Below, piece by piece: positions 6,880 through 15,643 of a DNA stretch of 37,228 bases (positions are counted from its first letter, which is position 1; every line of letters begins with the position of its first letter). A program made the translations under genes and the position numbers. This DNA comes from Akkermansia sp. (lineage in GTDB: Bacteria > Verrucomicrobiota > Verrucomicrobiia > Verrucomicrobiales > Akkermansiaceae). The stretch lies in NCBI GenBank assembly GCA_017390945.1, contig JAFOZZ010000183.1, positions 1 through 37,228 of the forward strand, read 5' to 3'. The notes below the pieces were generated by a model. The model saw only the letters and a program-made list of their open reading frames with translations. It was not told the origin of the DNA and made no database searches.

Positions 6880-9671
6880 TACAGGGAAAGTTCGTTAATT
6901 TTTACATGCATTGCATTAAAGAGGTTACCGAAATACATCGTTGCCTCGCCTGCATCATGGCGAGCAAGGTCCTCTATCTGCTCTTTACTCAGGTTCATCG
7001 TAGCGCCCACCGCCTCGCGGTCATCCTTGGACAGCAATCTGTGGGATATCTTCACCTCGGTATTCTTCATTACATCCGGCGTCAACTTGGAAGGAATCTG
7101 ATCCACAATAATCATCCCCTGCCCATATGCTCGCACCTCGGCCAACATATCGCTGAAAATCTCCACAGCTTTGCTACGCGGGCTGGCTTGCAGTTCCCCC
7201 TTGCCCTCGGTCTTGGCCAACAAACGGTGCGCCTCCTCCAGCACCACGATATGGCGCAACGTGTTCGGAGGAATGCTACCATTCTGATACTCCACCTGAC
7301 GGTGTTCATAGATGCGAGTCAGCAGCAATGCCATGATGAAAGACTTTTCCTCATTATCAGCAAATGCCTCCAGCTCGAACAACACGTTCCGCTTCAGCAA
7401 TTCGGCAAAGTTCTGAGACTGCTCTACGCAATTCAATAGCGTTCCCTTGTGCGAAGAACACAGAGAACTCAAGCGCGCTTTCAAAGCACCGCACAAGCTG
7501 ATGCGGTAATCCGATTTATCCGTTCCGAAGAACTCTGTAATCACGTCGTCCACCAGGCCAACCATATCCTTGATACAAGGCATATAACGCTCTCGCACTC
7601 GCCAACGTGCGCTCTGGCGCCCGGTTGCAGCAAGCTCCTGCTCCATATCCGGGTTTTCGCATGTATCCAGCTGCCAGCCTTTCTTCTCATACGCCTTGCA
7701 GAGAACGGCCTCCAGAATAAACGGCATACTGGAGTACGCGCCAAGCAACGCATTAAACGCAGTCTTCAAGAAATCCAGGTGAGTAAACAGCGATACCCCC
7801 TCAGGGAACGAGAACGGATTCAGCTCAAACTTCGCTCCCCCCGGACGCCCCGGAGAGATTCTCAACAGGTTGATTTTCTCGATACTCTCCAGTGCTCGAT
7901 ATTCGGTTTTCACCGGCTCGATGACCATGAAATTGATAGGAGCCTCCCTGTGCGTGGCCACCTCATGCAGCAGGCGGCGCATCGTTGTCGATTTTCCGGA
8001 GCCCGTCACACCACACACAAAGCAATGCTTATTGAGCTGGTCATAGCCCAGTTTCACCGGTGACATCTGATCCACATGCGCCTTACTGTTCACCGTACGG
8101 TCAATAAGCCCGCCCAGCATAATCGAATACACCCCGGCCTTGGGTTTGGGCGAGTTGCGGGCATACTCCACCAGAGGCTTCACGGAAATACCGGGGACGT
8201 CCCAGTGAGGAAGGTCGGCTATATGGGCCAGCTCATTGTGCGTAAGGCACGTATAAAGATTACTATACGGCGCACCAAAGGGATGCACTGAGACCGTATG
8301 GCTGTCAATCTTCGTCGTGAAGTTCAGTCCTACCAAGCTATCCTGGCTGCGATGATTCTTGTGCGTTTTCTCAAAGAGCTGACAACGCATCGGGTCGTAG
8401 GCACTATCATCACCGCTCCAGATGGAAACACCTGCATAGGATGCACGTTGGAGCTTAAATTTTGAGTCAGCATGGAACATTACACATGTCTTCCACATGC
8501 CATTTCCCTCAGCATTTATCAAGCGCTTATGGAGTTTACCCAGTTGCTCACACAGCGCCGACAGCTCCATGTTTGACACTTCGCGATTCATGCCAACCGT
8601 CTGAGTCTGGCTCAGACTGACGGATTTACCCTCGGACTTGCTCTCCGAATCGGATACGGCAATCGAAATTCCGGAGCTGCTGCCCGTTGTTGTGGTTGTA
8701 TTCTGAGATTTGCCGTGCTGCGAACTGTGCGTATGCTCAGCCACACGACCACCAACCACCACTGTTCCAAAAGTACGCAACAAGCGGCTCAAAACATTCC
8801 CATCCTTATTCAGCCAGGAGTCACTACTACCCTCTGTTGTTCCCTCCGATTGAGCAACAGATTGATTTGTATTTTGCGATTCTGTCTTACTGGAACCATG
8901 CGTTACAGTCACATTGACAGACTGAGTGTTACCCTCAGTCTTCGCCTCGCTCATCGTTGTCTGGTATTTTGCAAGAGGCTTCACGATATTATGAAGCTCA
9001 GCCACGCAGCTGCGGTACTCTCGCAGTTCAGCCACATCAAGAGGCTTACAGAGAATGGAAAGCGCAAAATTGGAACCACCCAGAGAATCAATAATTCGCT
9101 CCACACCAGTACGAGCCTTTTCCTCCTCCTGATATTGCTCTCTTTTATCCCATGAGACAAGACATGTAGGCACGCCGGTCACAAGAGCGCTATTCTCATA
9201 CTGACTGAGCTTCGCAATAATATCCCTCTTTTTAGCAGCGCCAACCACTTCGGCTTGACATCCGGGCATGATACCCAACAAGCTGCTGGTCAAGTCATCA
9301 CCCTCCAGCAGAGAATCAGCAGATTGCATTTTTCCGCTATTGGGCTCGCCGACAATGCCCAGATAAAGATGAATGACACCTTCCTCCACGTCACCCTCCA
9401 GTATATACCAGAATGTTACATTCATCGCATGCAACACGCCGTAAAACTGGCCAAGAGCTTTACGGATGTCGCGGCGGTCGCGGAATGCCACGCTGGTGAG
9501 ACGCAGAAAAGACGTGCGGTTAATGAGGTCATTCATCTGCTGCACTTCACTATCAGCGCAAGGCAGCACCTGCTCTAAATCATACACAGGGCGATTAAAT
9601 ATCATCCCCAGAGTATTGATGTCAAACCCCTGATTCTGAGTCTCTGTGGCAGACTGAAAGTTACCGTTCAT
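6879..9671 (-). CDS. HerA/VirB4-like P-loop ATPase with large Ser/Thr-rich insertion
   Basis: About 930 residues from the ATG at 9671; a TTG at 9698 would add 9 residues but lies deeper in the upstream gene. The C-terminal half is a HerA-FtsK-type motor: Walker A GVTGSGKST at about 554-562, Walker B HIVVLEEAH at about 807-815, then an arginine-rich sensor region (SHRLLSKDDREAVGATM). Such ATPases pump DNA or protein through hexameric rings. The N-terminal 240 residues are a separate domain. Residues about 240-360 form a low-complexity insertion dominated by Ser, Thr, Gln and Gly (SVNVTVTHGSSKTESQNTNQ and similar). No transmembrane helix is evident, so membrane attachment would need a partner. 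It is fourth in the six-gene operon. The ATPase class is well supported; the substrate is unknown. Confidence 0.85.
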   Translation of the reverse strand: MNGNFQSATETQNQGFDINTLGMIFNRPVYDLEQVLPCADSEVQQMNDLINRTSFLRLTSVAFRDRRDIRKALGQFYGVLHAMNVTFWYILEGDVEEGVIHLYLGIVGEPNSGKMQSADSLLEGDDLTSSLLGIMPGCQAEVVGAAKKRDIIAKLSQYENSALVTGVPTCLVSWDKREQYQEEEKARTGVERIIDSLGGSNFALSILCKPLDVAELREYRSCVAELHNIVKPLAKYQTTMSEAKTEGNTQSVNVTVTHGSSKTESQNTNQSVAQSEGTTEGSSDSWLNKDGNVLSRLLRTFGTVVVGGRVAEHTHSSQHGKSQNTTTTTGSSSGISIAVSDSESKSEGKSVSLSQTQTVGMNREVSNMELSALCEQLGKLHKRLINAEGNGMWKTCVMFHADSKFKLQRASYAGVSIWSGDDSAYDPMRCQLFEKTHKNHRSQDSLVGLNFTTKIDSHTVSVHPFGAPYSNLYTCLTHNELAHIADLPHWDVPGISVKPLVEYARNSPKPKAGVYSIMLGGLIDRTVNSKAHVDQMSPVKLGYDQLNKHCFVCGVTGSGKSTTMRRLLHEVATHREAPINFMVIEPVKTEYRALESIEKINLLRISPGRPGGAKFELNPFSFPEGVSLFTHLDFLKTAFNALLGAYSSMPFILEAVLCKAYEKKGWQLDTCENPDMEQELAATGRQSARWRVRERYMPCIKDMVGLVDDVITEFFGTDKSDYRISLCGALKARLSSLCSSHKGTLLNCVEQSQNFAELLKRNVLFELEAFADNEEKSFIMALLLTRIYEHRQVEYQNGSIPPNTLRHIVVLEEAHRLLAKTEGKGELQASPRSKAVEIFSDMLAEVRAYGQGMIIVDQIPSKLTPDVMKNTEVKISHRLLSKDDREAVGATMNLSKEQIEDLARHDAGEATMYFGNLFNAMHVKINELSL

Positions 9672-10587
9672 AATTGATTGTCTGATAGGGATATCCAAAA
9701 TGGATTGCGCGTACTCGCGGCGTTATTTGCTTTTCGACCTCTTGCTGCAATAATTCGCAGCAGAACCATCCGGTCAGACGCAGGGCGCACTCCGGCATGA
9801 ATGGGATGAGGTGCTGCAAGCGATTCACATAAACACTCATCATGAGTTCTCGCGGTTCAATATCATCCGCAAAATTGCCTTCCGCATCTGTTATGTAAGT
9901 GGCACTATTCTTCAGCAAACTGTACAGGCTGCTCCTGTTTCGTTGAGCAGTCAACTGAGGATGAACGCGAGACAAATAGTTCAGCACACCCCATTGAGGT
10001 AACGAAATGCGGCGCACGTTGTTGGCCTCGACAATCTGCAACTCCAGGGAATCAAAAGTTAAATCCACATGAATCGCTACCCCTTGCAACGCAGCCGGAG
10101 TCACACGCTTCAGGCGGTGAATACGAGCTGCAACATTGGGACAAAACTCCTCATCACCATCGCCACCTATCACTGTCCACACAGCTTCATGGTCGCGCTG
10201 ATCTGTAAACTTTGGCCTCAGCTTGTCAAATTGCCTCTTGTGGAAGGGCGAAAAATCGGCATCATCGAAGCACTTCCAGTCAAAATCCGCACAGGGCTTC
10301 AAACAAACATTGTACACCCCATCCAGGTACTCTGCAAAAACAAAAGGATAATCAGCCTCCTGGTCAAGCGCTCCTTTAAGATGGTTCTCAGGCTTAAATA
10401 AAATATTGGCAACGGATTGCTTGTTTTCAGAACGAAATTCAGGCCAGTCCTCCGGATTCTGCCAAAATACCCGGTCGTACTCTGCCCCGCTATAGGAAGA
10501 TTTAGCGGAGCGAAAACTTTGCAGACATTCCACCCAACGAGTTCTCACTTGTTCAGCAAGAGCTATCTGAATCGAAGTCTCTCTCAT
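9661..10587 (-). CDS. Uncharacterised 308-residue protein of the ATPase-toxin operon
   Basis: 308 residues from the ATG at 10587 (MRETSIQIALAEQ); a TTG at 10647 would overlap the upstream gene by 41 nt and is less likely. It is soluble with mixed alpha/beta content and has a conspicuous aromatic- and acid-rich middle (CFDDADFSPFHKRQFDKL), with no signal peptide. The 3' end overlaps the ATPase start by 11 nt, implying coupling. I recognise no domain. It could be a structural or adaptor subunit working with the ATPase N-domain. Confidence 0.65.
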   Translation of the reverse strand: MRETSIQIALAEQVRTRWVECLQSFRSAKSSYSGAEYDRVFWQNPEDWPEFRSENKQSVANILFKPENHLKGALDQEADYPFVFAEYLDGVYNVCLKPCADFDWKCFDDADFSPFHKRQFDKLRPKFTDQRDHEAVWTVIGGDGDEEFCPNVAARIHRLKRVTPAALQGVAIHVDLTFDSLELQIVEANNVRRISLPQWGVLNYLSRVHPQLTAQRNRSSLYSLLKNSATYITDAEGNFADDIEPRELMMSVYVNRLQHLIPFMPECALRLTGWFCCELLQQEVEKQITPRVRAIHFGYPYQTINYER

Positions 10588-10606
10588 TATTTGAAGTAAA
10601 GAAGGA

Positions 10607-11128
10607 TTACTTAGTAACCTGCTCGGCAACCTCCATATTTTCCTCAAGTACAGCTGCCTGCTTGCGCATTATTTCTGCCACATGATGCAGAGTATCCAAG
10701 TACTTTTCTTCTTCTTGCGACAAGCCACCAAAAATGCCTCTGAATCTTTTTTCCAATGAACGATATAGTTCCCCCAATATCGTTGGCACCTTAACAAGCT
10801 CATCTCGGACATCTTTCATGTTCTGTTCCTTAGACAGAAGCGCTGCATTCAATTCCTTTTCCTTTTCGATGGACTTTGCCAATGCTTCGCTAATCTTACT
10901 ATCTAAAACATCATTCAGACGGCTGACTAACTCAGCATGAGCGGAATGAATATCCCTGAAAAACAATTCAAACAGCTCAGGCGTTTGTAATTGCTTGGGC
11001 AATTTCGCAAACGCATGAGCAAATTGAATTTCCTCCTGCCTCAGCGCAGCGGCCTCCTCCATGAGTGAGTCCACCAACGGCTGATGCTGCTGCATCACGT
11101 CAGCATTCAGAGAGACCAACGATTGCAT
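10607..11128 (-). CDS. Small coiled-coil protein of the ATPase-toxin operon
   Basis: 173 residues from the ATG at 11128, which sits 10 nt after the stop of the preceding gene; a TTG at 11137 is the alternative. The sequence is predicted to be helical throughout, with heptad-like, Glu/Lys-rich stretches (KISEALAKSIEKEKELNAAL and around EEEKYLDTLHHVAEIM), so a coiled-coil bundle is likely. There is no signal peptide. It is noticeably more AT-rich than the housekeeping genes further right. Small helical proteins beside secretion ATPases are often substrates or chaperones, but no WXG motif is present. Function unknown. Confidence 0.65.
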   Translation of the reverse strand: MQSLVSLNADVMQQHQPLVDSLMEEAAALRQEEIQFAHAFAKLPKQLQTPELFELFFRDIHSAHAELVSRLNDVLDSKISEALAKSIEKEKELNAALLSKEQNMKDVRDELVKVPTILGELYRSLEKRFRGIFGGLSQEEEKYLDTLHHVAEIMRKQAAVLEENMEVAEQVTK

Positions 11129-11138
11129 GAGAACCAAT

Positions 11139-11624
11139 TTACTTATTGTCTTGCGGAGTTACAAGGCTCAGAGCCTTTTTCCAGGTGTCGCACCACTGAT
11201 TGTCAATTTTTGACAGGAACTCTTTGTTATTTCCCAAAGCAGCGGCAAGCTCAGGCAGAGTTTTCATACCGTATTCTTCGAGCTCACGGCGAAGATTCAA
11301 ACGCTTATCGAGCAACCAATTGCTGTAATCACGAGTCTCAAGATTGGTATTCTGAATAATGCTCAGGCATCCGGAACGAGCCTCGTACCACATATCGGCA
11401 TAACGCCCCGTGATAGGCGTATTCTTACCCTCAACTTTCACATCTACCTGATTCGGGGTCAGATTCTTATCCCATACGGGCAACGTTTTACCACCAAACG
11501 ACGCCAATTCAGCCTGCAATTTGAAAAGCTGGCACATCTTCCACTCAGTCAATTCTTTCTCTTTTTCCTTGTCCATAATTGTCATTAGTTTCGTGCGGCC
11601 TACTTTTACCAAAAAATCAGCCAT
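11139..11624 (-). CDS. First gene of the ATPase-toxin operon, unknown function
   Basis: 161 residues from the ATG at 11624. A second possible start at 11585 gives MTIMDKEKEKEL. It is a charged, mostly helical, Trp-containing protein (WKMCQLFKLQAELASFGG, CDTWKKALSL) without signal peptide or transmembrane helix. It is AT-rich compared with core genes of the window, consistent with transfer. It begins the six-gene minus-strand operon and is divergent from the gene at 11737, with about 110 nt between them. Only a weak minus-strand promoter candidate (TTGTTT/TATTCT, 18-nt spacing) is visible there. No family recognised. Confidence 0.6.
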   Translation of the reverse strand: MADFLVKVGRTKLMTIMDKEKEKELTEWKMCQLFKLQAELASFGGKTLPVWDKNLTPNQVDVKVEGKNTPITGRYADMWYEARSGCLSIIQNTNLETRDYSNWLLDKRLNLRRELEEYGMKTLPELAAALGNNKEFLSKIDNQWCDTWKKALSLVTPQDNK

Positions 11625-11690
11625 TTTACAAGCCCAAATACAGGAGAATACTACGAAAATAAACTCTCAAACAACAGCACAATTTTCAAT

Positions 11691-11719
11691 TTGACAATGC
11701 GTACCCATCATGATAGACT
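11691..11719 (+). promoter_or_regulatory. Sigma70-like promoter for the ankyrin-like membrane protein
   Basis: -35 TTGACA (11691-11696, perfect consensus), 17-nt spacer, -10 TAGACT (11714-11719). This rules out the in-frame ATG at 11710 and supports the ATG at 11737, which has AGG 3 nt upstream. Confidence 0.65.
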
Positions 11720-11736
11720 CGAACAAGCAAAGGCTC

Positions 11737-12609
11737 ATGAAAAAAATCTTCATACGACTCGCTATTATTCTTGGCTCGATTTTCCTGATTATCAGCCTCA
11801 TCGGCTTCGGAGGATATCTCTATACAACAGCATGGAGAGCCACGAACCCACCGCCCTTTCATGAAAGCTGGAATGAACAACAGCGAGCCGATTTACTGGC
11901 AATCGATAATGAATTGCGCCATAATAAAATGATTGCCGGCCTCACTTTCTTTAATGAGGGGAGTTTATCACCCACAACTCAATGGCTCAAGGAAAGCAAA
12001 TGGGGGATGTTACCGGCGCTCTTTCTGGGATGGCGGGAGCTCGCCATGCCTGCTCGCGAAGCCCTGCACGAAACCATGCGCACCGGCAGGGGCGACGTGC
12101 TCCTCGCCTCCGGCATTCCGGTAGCAGATATCGCGCTCAAGTGCCACAAAATCGAGCTATTCAAGGAACTCATCCGCCGTGGCGCTAACCCGAATCACGC
12201 CTATATTGCCTGGGATGCTCCCGTAGCTGCAACCAACGGCGGACAAACCAATCTGGTGTGGGAAGCCTTTAATGGGCTCAACCTGAATTTTGAAACATAT
12301 CTGGAGCCAGAGGTCCGCATCGAGCTGCTGGAGTTCATGCTGGCACACGGAGGCAACGTCACCTCCGCCCCGAACCAGCAGTTGGCTGAGCTGTATGCTA
12401 TCTTCCCTCTTGTGCGTGAGGAAGGCAATGACAAGGGGCTCTCCATCGCATGGGCACTACGCCAGGGCATGACACTCAACGATGAGCACAAGGATTTCTG
12501 CGTAAAACACATGCAAAAGTGCAACCCGGCACTCCTAAAAGAGCTGCAACAAGAGGGGCTCCTGCCCGCAACTAGCGAGACGCCTGAGCCCCCATCCCCA
12601 GCCGAGTAA
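11737..12609 (+). CDS. Membrane-anchored ankyrin-like protein
   Basis: 290 residues. A single N-terminal transmembrane anchor (IRLAIILGSIFLIISLIGFGGYLY) precedes a periplasmic-facing or cytoplasmic helical body. Residues about 115-220 contain ankyrin-like turns such as LFKELIRRGANPNHAYIAWD and LLEFMLAHGGNVTSAPNQ. The tail is Pro/Glu-rich (TSETPEPPSPAE), and its last codons lie within a 26-bp repeat that recurs at 15650, so the present C-terminus may have been created or altered by recombination. The gene diverges from the ATPase-toxin operon. It could be an adaptor or immunity factor for that system, but no evidence beyond position supports this. Confidence 0.65.
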   Translation: MKKIFIRLAIILGSIFLIISLIGFGGYLYTTAWRATNPPPFHESWNEQQRADLLAIDNELRHNKMIAGLTFFNEGSLSPTTQWLKESKWGMLPALFLGWRELAMPAREALHETMRTGRGDVLLASGIPVADIALKCHKIELFKELIRRGANPNHAYIAWDAPVAATNGGQTNLVWEAFNGLNLNFETYLEPEVRIELLEFMLAHGGNVTSAPNQQLAELYAIFPLVREEGNDKGLSIAWALRQGMTLNDEHKDFCVKHMQKCNPALLKELQQEGLLPATSETPEPPSPAE

Positions 12610-12615
12610 GGTAGC
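12590..12615 (+). repeat. 26-bp direct repeat, left copy
   Basis: Identical over 26 bp to 15650-15675, in the same orientation and 3060 bp apart. Here it encodes the last residues and stop of the ankyrin-like protein; the right copy encodes the C-terminus of the DUF418 protein on the other strand. Confidence 0.85.
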
Positions 12616-12628
12616 TGTAAGGCCGCCC

Positions 12629-12670
12629 CAAAAAAAAGCAGAGCCGCACCAGTATCGAATGCGGCTCTGC
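12629..12670 (-). terminator. Rho-independent terminator of the autotransporter gene
   Basis: Perfect 11-bp GC-rich stem (GCAGAGCCGCA/TGCGGCTCTGC, 11-nt loop). On the minus strand it is followed by a run of nine T, 28 nt past the stop codon. Confidence 0.9.
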
Positions 12671-12698
12671 GATAGATTATACGGAAAACAACACCTTA

Positions 12699-15209
12699 TC
12701 AGAAGCTGTAGATAACACCGAAATCCATATTATGTTCGATGTGATCCTTAGCTGCATCAAAGCTATAGTTACCACGTGCGGTCCAGCGGTCATTGATGAT
12801 ATAGGACGCGCCTACGCCTACGTTAACACCGGCACGACCGGGATTTGTGCCTTCATAGCATTCGCCATCTGCATACATGCATGAATCCTCACGCACGGCA
12901 TCATAGAACAAGGCAGCTTCACCATACACAGAAGTACGCGGAGAAACAGCATAGCTCATACCACCACCGGCTTTCAGGCGCAGGTTTTTCATGGAAGAAA
13001 ACTCCATGTTACCCACAGTAGCCCCGCTCTGCTCATAGTACTGAACAGACATGAAGCCATAACCTACAGAGCGGTTAGAGACTCTTCTGAAGTATGTACC
13101 ACGCAGGTCAAACTGCCAGCTATCCTGGCTCCAATCTCCCTCCACATAATCATGAGAGGAAGTGGTATCACCATACGCTACAGACCAATCCAGTACAATG
13201 TTGCCAGAGCCTGCCTTCCACGTACCATACTGACCATATACAGCAAAACGCATAGAATCCTGGTCAATGGAAGAACAGGAGAATGGAGAAATCTTGCCCC
13301 AATCATAACCGAAAGCGAGACCAATACTGCGGTGTTGGCCAAACTGGCGCTCCAGCCCCATGGCTGCACCATACAAACCATAATCTGCACCATTGCCACT
13401 GATGCGCCCCAGCTGACCATAGCCCGAGAACCACGCAATCGTACGACCTGTAGCACCATACGTGATACCTTCCTTACCACTGCGAATTGCGTCAGCGGAA
13501 TAATTGCGGTTATAGTTATACGCACCGACAAATGCGTTGGCATTGAGCTGTACGGAATTGAAATGATTAGCGGTAATGGCGCGACCAAAGGCCTGACCAC
13601 CACTGAATGAACCCCATCCGGAGGCTTTAACAGCATCAGCAAAATCCAAATCGATGGGCATTACGGGCTGACCATCAAACATGATGTAAAGCACCTCATC
13701 CTCCCAGAACATGGCCTCAAAGGGGATATTACCGCCTACCATAGTCACCATATCAGCATTCCAGCCAGAGAGGTCGACAGCAGACTTAACTGCGCTGGCA
13801 TCGATTATTTTGTAACGCCCGGGAGCACCATTCCCCTTAAAGTTCACAGCAAGCGAAAGCGGCTTATCAACAGAAACAGAAGCTTTATCCGTCAGCGTCA
13901 TCACAGCCGTGGTACGGTTTCCTTCGTTGATGGTATATGTCTGTCTGGGAGTATCAAACACATTGCTACCAGTCAGAGTAACCCGAGAATCCTCACTGAC
14001 AACCATTTTGTCGAAACGAAGGATACCACCGACAGAGCCAATATAGGGCTTATTATTTGCGCCACCAACAGTCAAGGACAACTCAGTATCGTCAGAAACA
14101 ACGGACTGGCTATTCTTTGCATACAGTGTGCCCTTTATCTCAGCGTTATCCTGAAGTGAAACACGGCCGTCGCCCTCCAGATGGACACCAGGACCAAGCA
14201 AGAAAACATCATTATGCATGACAGACTGACCGCTGAACTCAAAGGATGTATCGCCTTTAATGGTAGGTGCAGAGCCTTGCTCCATGTAGTATTCCTTCAC
14301 CCAGTGACCGCCATAGATAGCGCATTTTATCTCAGCGTCACCGGTAACCAGAAGTTTCATATCACCGCCAATGTGGGAGTGACAACTCATCGGTCCGGCA
14401 ACGAACTCACCGTAGACCTCACCGCTATATATCTTAACGGATACATTCCCATCCACGGAGTGCATGTTGTTACCGGAGGCATACAGACCACCAATCCGGG
14501 CATCATTCACCACAATATCAACATTACCACCAACAGCCCAAGGGTTATCAGCCATCAGCTTGTCATAGTTTTCGCTGGGGTATGCATCGTCCTTATGTTT
14601 CTGGCTCCCGAAATACGTGGCTATAGGCCCAGAATAGGAATGACCACCGTAGAGCAAATAGACATCAGCACCGTTGTTGAGAGTAATGGAGATATTGTTT
14701 CCAGTAGATTTTTCAGGAGCATAATAAACTGACTCGCTGTCAACAGGGAGCTCAGAAACAAGCTTGTAGGCTACACCGCCGGTCACATTTGTATACTTGC
14801 CACCATTTACCTCTATGTCGATAGCACCCGTTACAGAAGAACTGGCAAAACCAATACCGGCAATGCTTGCACCAATAATATCGTTCGTTGTGATGCTGAC
14901 GGACTCTACAGTCGGGTTACCACTTGCCTTTTGAGATACAAGACCATTCGCAGAACCACCCAGAATGAAGCCTTTGTCCACGTCCTTGTGCTCCTGAGAA
15001 GAAGTAGAAGGCGAATCACCCTCATACATGTCAAATTTGCTATAATCCTCACCATTACCGGTACCGGCTACAATTGTAACCTTACCCTCGGATACGGTAT
15101 GCTGAAAGCTGCTGTAATCAGAGTAATTGTAGTCGACGACGTCGGCATATGTATAACCTACCATCGGGCAGATGGCAAGCAAGGCAAGCAAAAACTTCGT
15201 TTTTTTCAT
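12699..15209 (-). CDS. Autotransporter (type Va) outer-membrane protein
   Basis: 836 residues from the ATG at 15209, which starts a signal peptide (MKKTKFLLALLAICPMVGYTYA). The passenger (about residues 25-560) is beta-helix-like, rich in Gly/Ser/Asn/Val strands such as NVDIVVNDARIGGLYASGNN and GNVSVKIYSGEVYGEFVAG. The C-terminal 270 residues form the beta-barrel (alternating aromatic strands, e.g. IGLAFGYDWGKI, YDAVREDSCMYADGE) and end in Phe (DFGVIYSF), as expected for Bam-dependent insertion. Its product should be displayed on the cell surface. It has its own promoter and terminator and stands between two copies of a 26-bp repeat, so it may be an insertable unit. The passenger's ligand or enzymatic role cannot be told from sequence. 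Confidence 0.88.
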   Translation of the reverse strand: MKKTKFLLALLAICPMVGYTYADVVDYNYSDYSSFQHTVSEGKVTIVAGTGNGEDYSKFDMYEGDSPSTSSQEHKDVDKGFILGGSANGLVSQKASGNPTVESVSITTNDIIGASIAGIGFASSSVTGAIDIEVNGGKYTNVTGGVAYKLVSELPVDSESVYYAPEKSTGNNISITLNNGADVYLLYGGHSYSGPIATYFGSQKHKDDAYPSENYDKLMADNPWAVGGNVDIVVNDARIGGLYASGNNMHSVDGNVSVKIYSGEVYGEFVAGPMSCHSHIGGDMKLLVTGDAEIKCAIYGGHWVKEYYMEQGSAPTIKGDTSFEFSGQSVMHNDVFLLGPGVHLEGDGRVSLQDNAEIKGTLYAKNSQSVVSDDTELSLTVGGANNKPYIGSVGGILRFDKMVVSEDSRVTLTGSNVFDTPRQTYTINEGNRTTAVMTLTDKASVSVDKPLSLAVNFKGNGAPGRYKIIDASAVKSAVDLSGWNADMVTMVGGNIPFEAMFWEDEVLYIMFDGQPVMPIDLDFADAVKASGWGSFSGGQAFGRAITANHFNSVQLNANAFVGAYNYNRNYSADAIRSGKEGITYGATGRTIAWFSGYGQLGRISGNGADYGLYGAAMGLERQFGQHRSIGLAFGYDWGKISPFSCSSIDQDSMRFAVYGQYGTWKAGSGNIVLDWSVAYGDTTSSHDYVEGDWSQDSWQFDLRGTYFRRVSNRSVGYGFMSVQYYEQSGATVGNMEFSSMKNLRLKAGGGMSYAVSPRTSVYGEAALFYDAVREDSCMYADGECYEGTNPGRAGVNVGVGASYIINDRWTARGNYSFDAAKDHIEHNMDFGVIYSF

Positions 15210-15274
15210 ATTTGAGATAAATTGAATGTGTAGCACCCGTTACCAAATAATCGGCAGGGCGATTGACGCGGCGC

Positions 15275-15303
15275 ACCGTATATTACATTTCTAAATTTGT
15301 CAA
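15275..15303 (-). promoter_or_regulatory. Promoter for the autotransporter gene
   Basis: Minus strand: -35 TTGACA (15298-15303), 17-nt spacer, -10 TACGGT (15275-15280). It gives a leader of about 60 nt, longer than for other genes here, leaving room for post-transcriptional control. Confidence 0.5.
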
Positions 15304-15643
15304 GCATTATTTTGTATTTTTTTTAACAATAACAACAACATCCACTAAAATCACGCAAATCAGCATACTCGCCAACATACATTAGAGATTGCCGGACAAA
15401 GCATAAAGAAAGAAAAATAGACCATACTCTAGCAGTTGAAATGATGTATTCATGTTGCAATAGCACCATAAAGACATATAAAAAGAACAACACAATACCT
15501 CATACAAACCATCATTATTCCTATCTTAATGATAAGAATAAACTGCTATCCCGATTCAATCAACACTTCCCGCCATCAATAACAATATCCTGTAAGGAAT
15601 AATGCTGCTCATAGCGCAGCGGGCACGTGGCGTCCACACCAAT
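15304..15643. other. AT-rich non-coding gap with one inverted repeat
   Basis: No gene is seen. The stretch is strikingly AT-rich against its surroundings. At 15515-15541 there is an inverted repeat with 11-bp arms and one mismatch (TTATTCCTATC/GATAAGAATAA, 5-nt loop). It lacks a T run on either strand, so an operator or a weak terminator is equally possible. Confidence 0.45.

Noticed and set aside
9330-9360. Second P-loop in the ATPase (GEPNSGKM near residue 110)
   Set aside because: The residue after Lys is Met, not Ser/Thr, and no Walker B is near; treated as chance.
4175-11624. Known HerA-nuclease phage-defence system
   Set aside because: Those are usually two-gene HerA plus Sir2 or DUF4297 pairs; neither domain is seen, and the nuclease here has toxin-like architecture. 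Not fully excluded.
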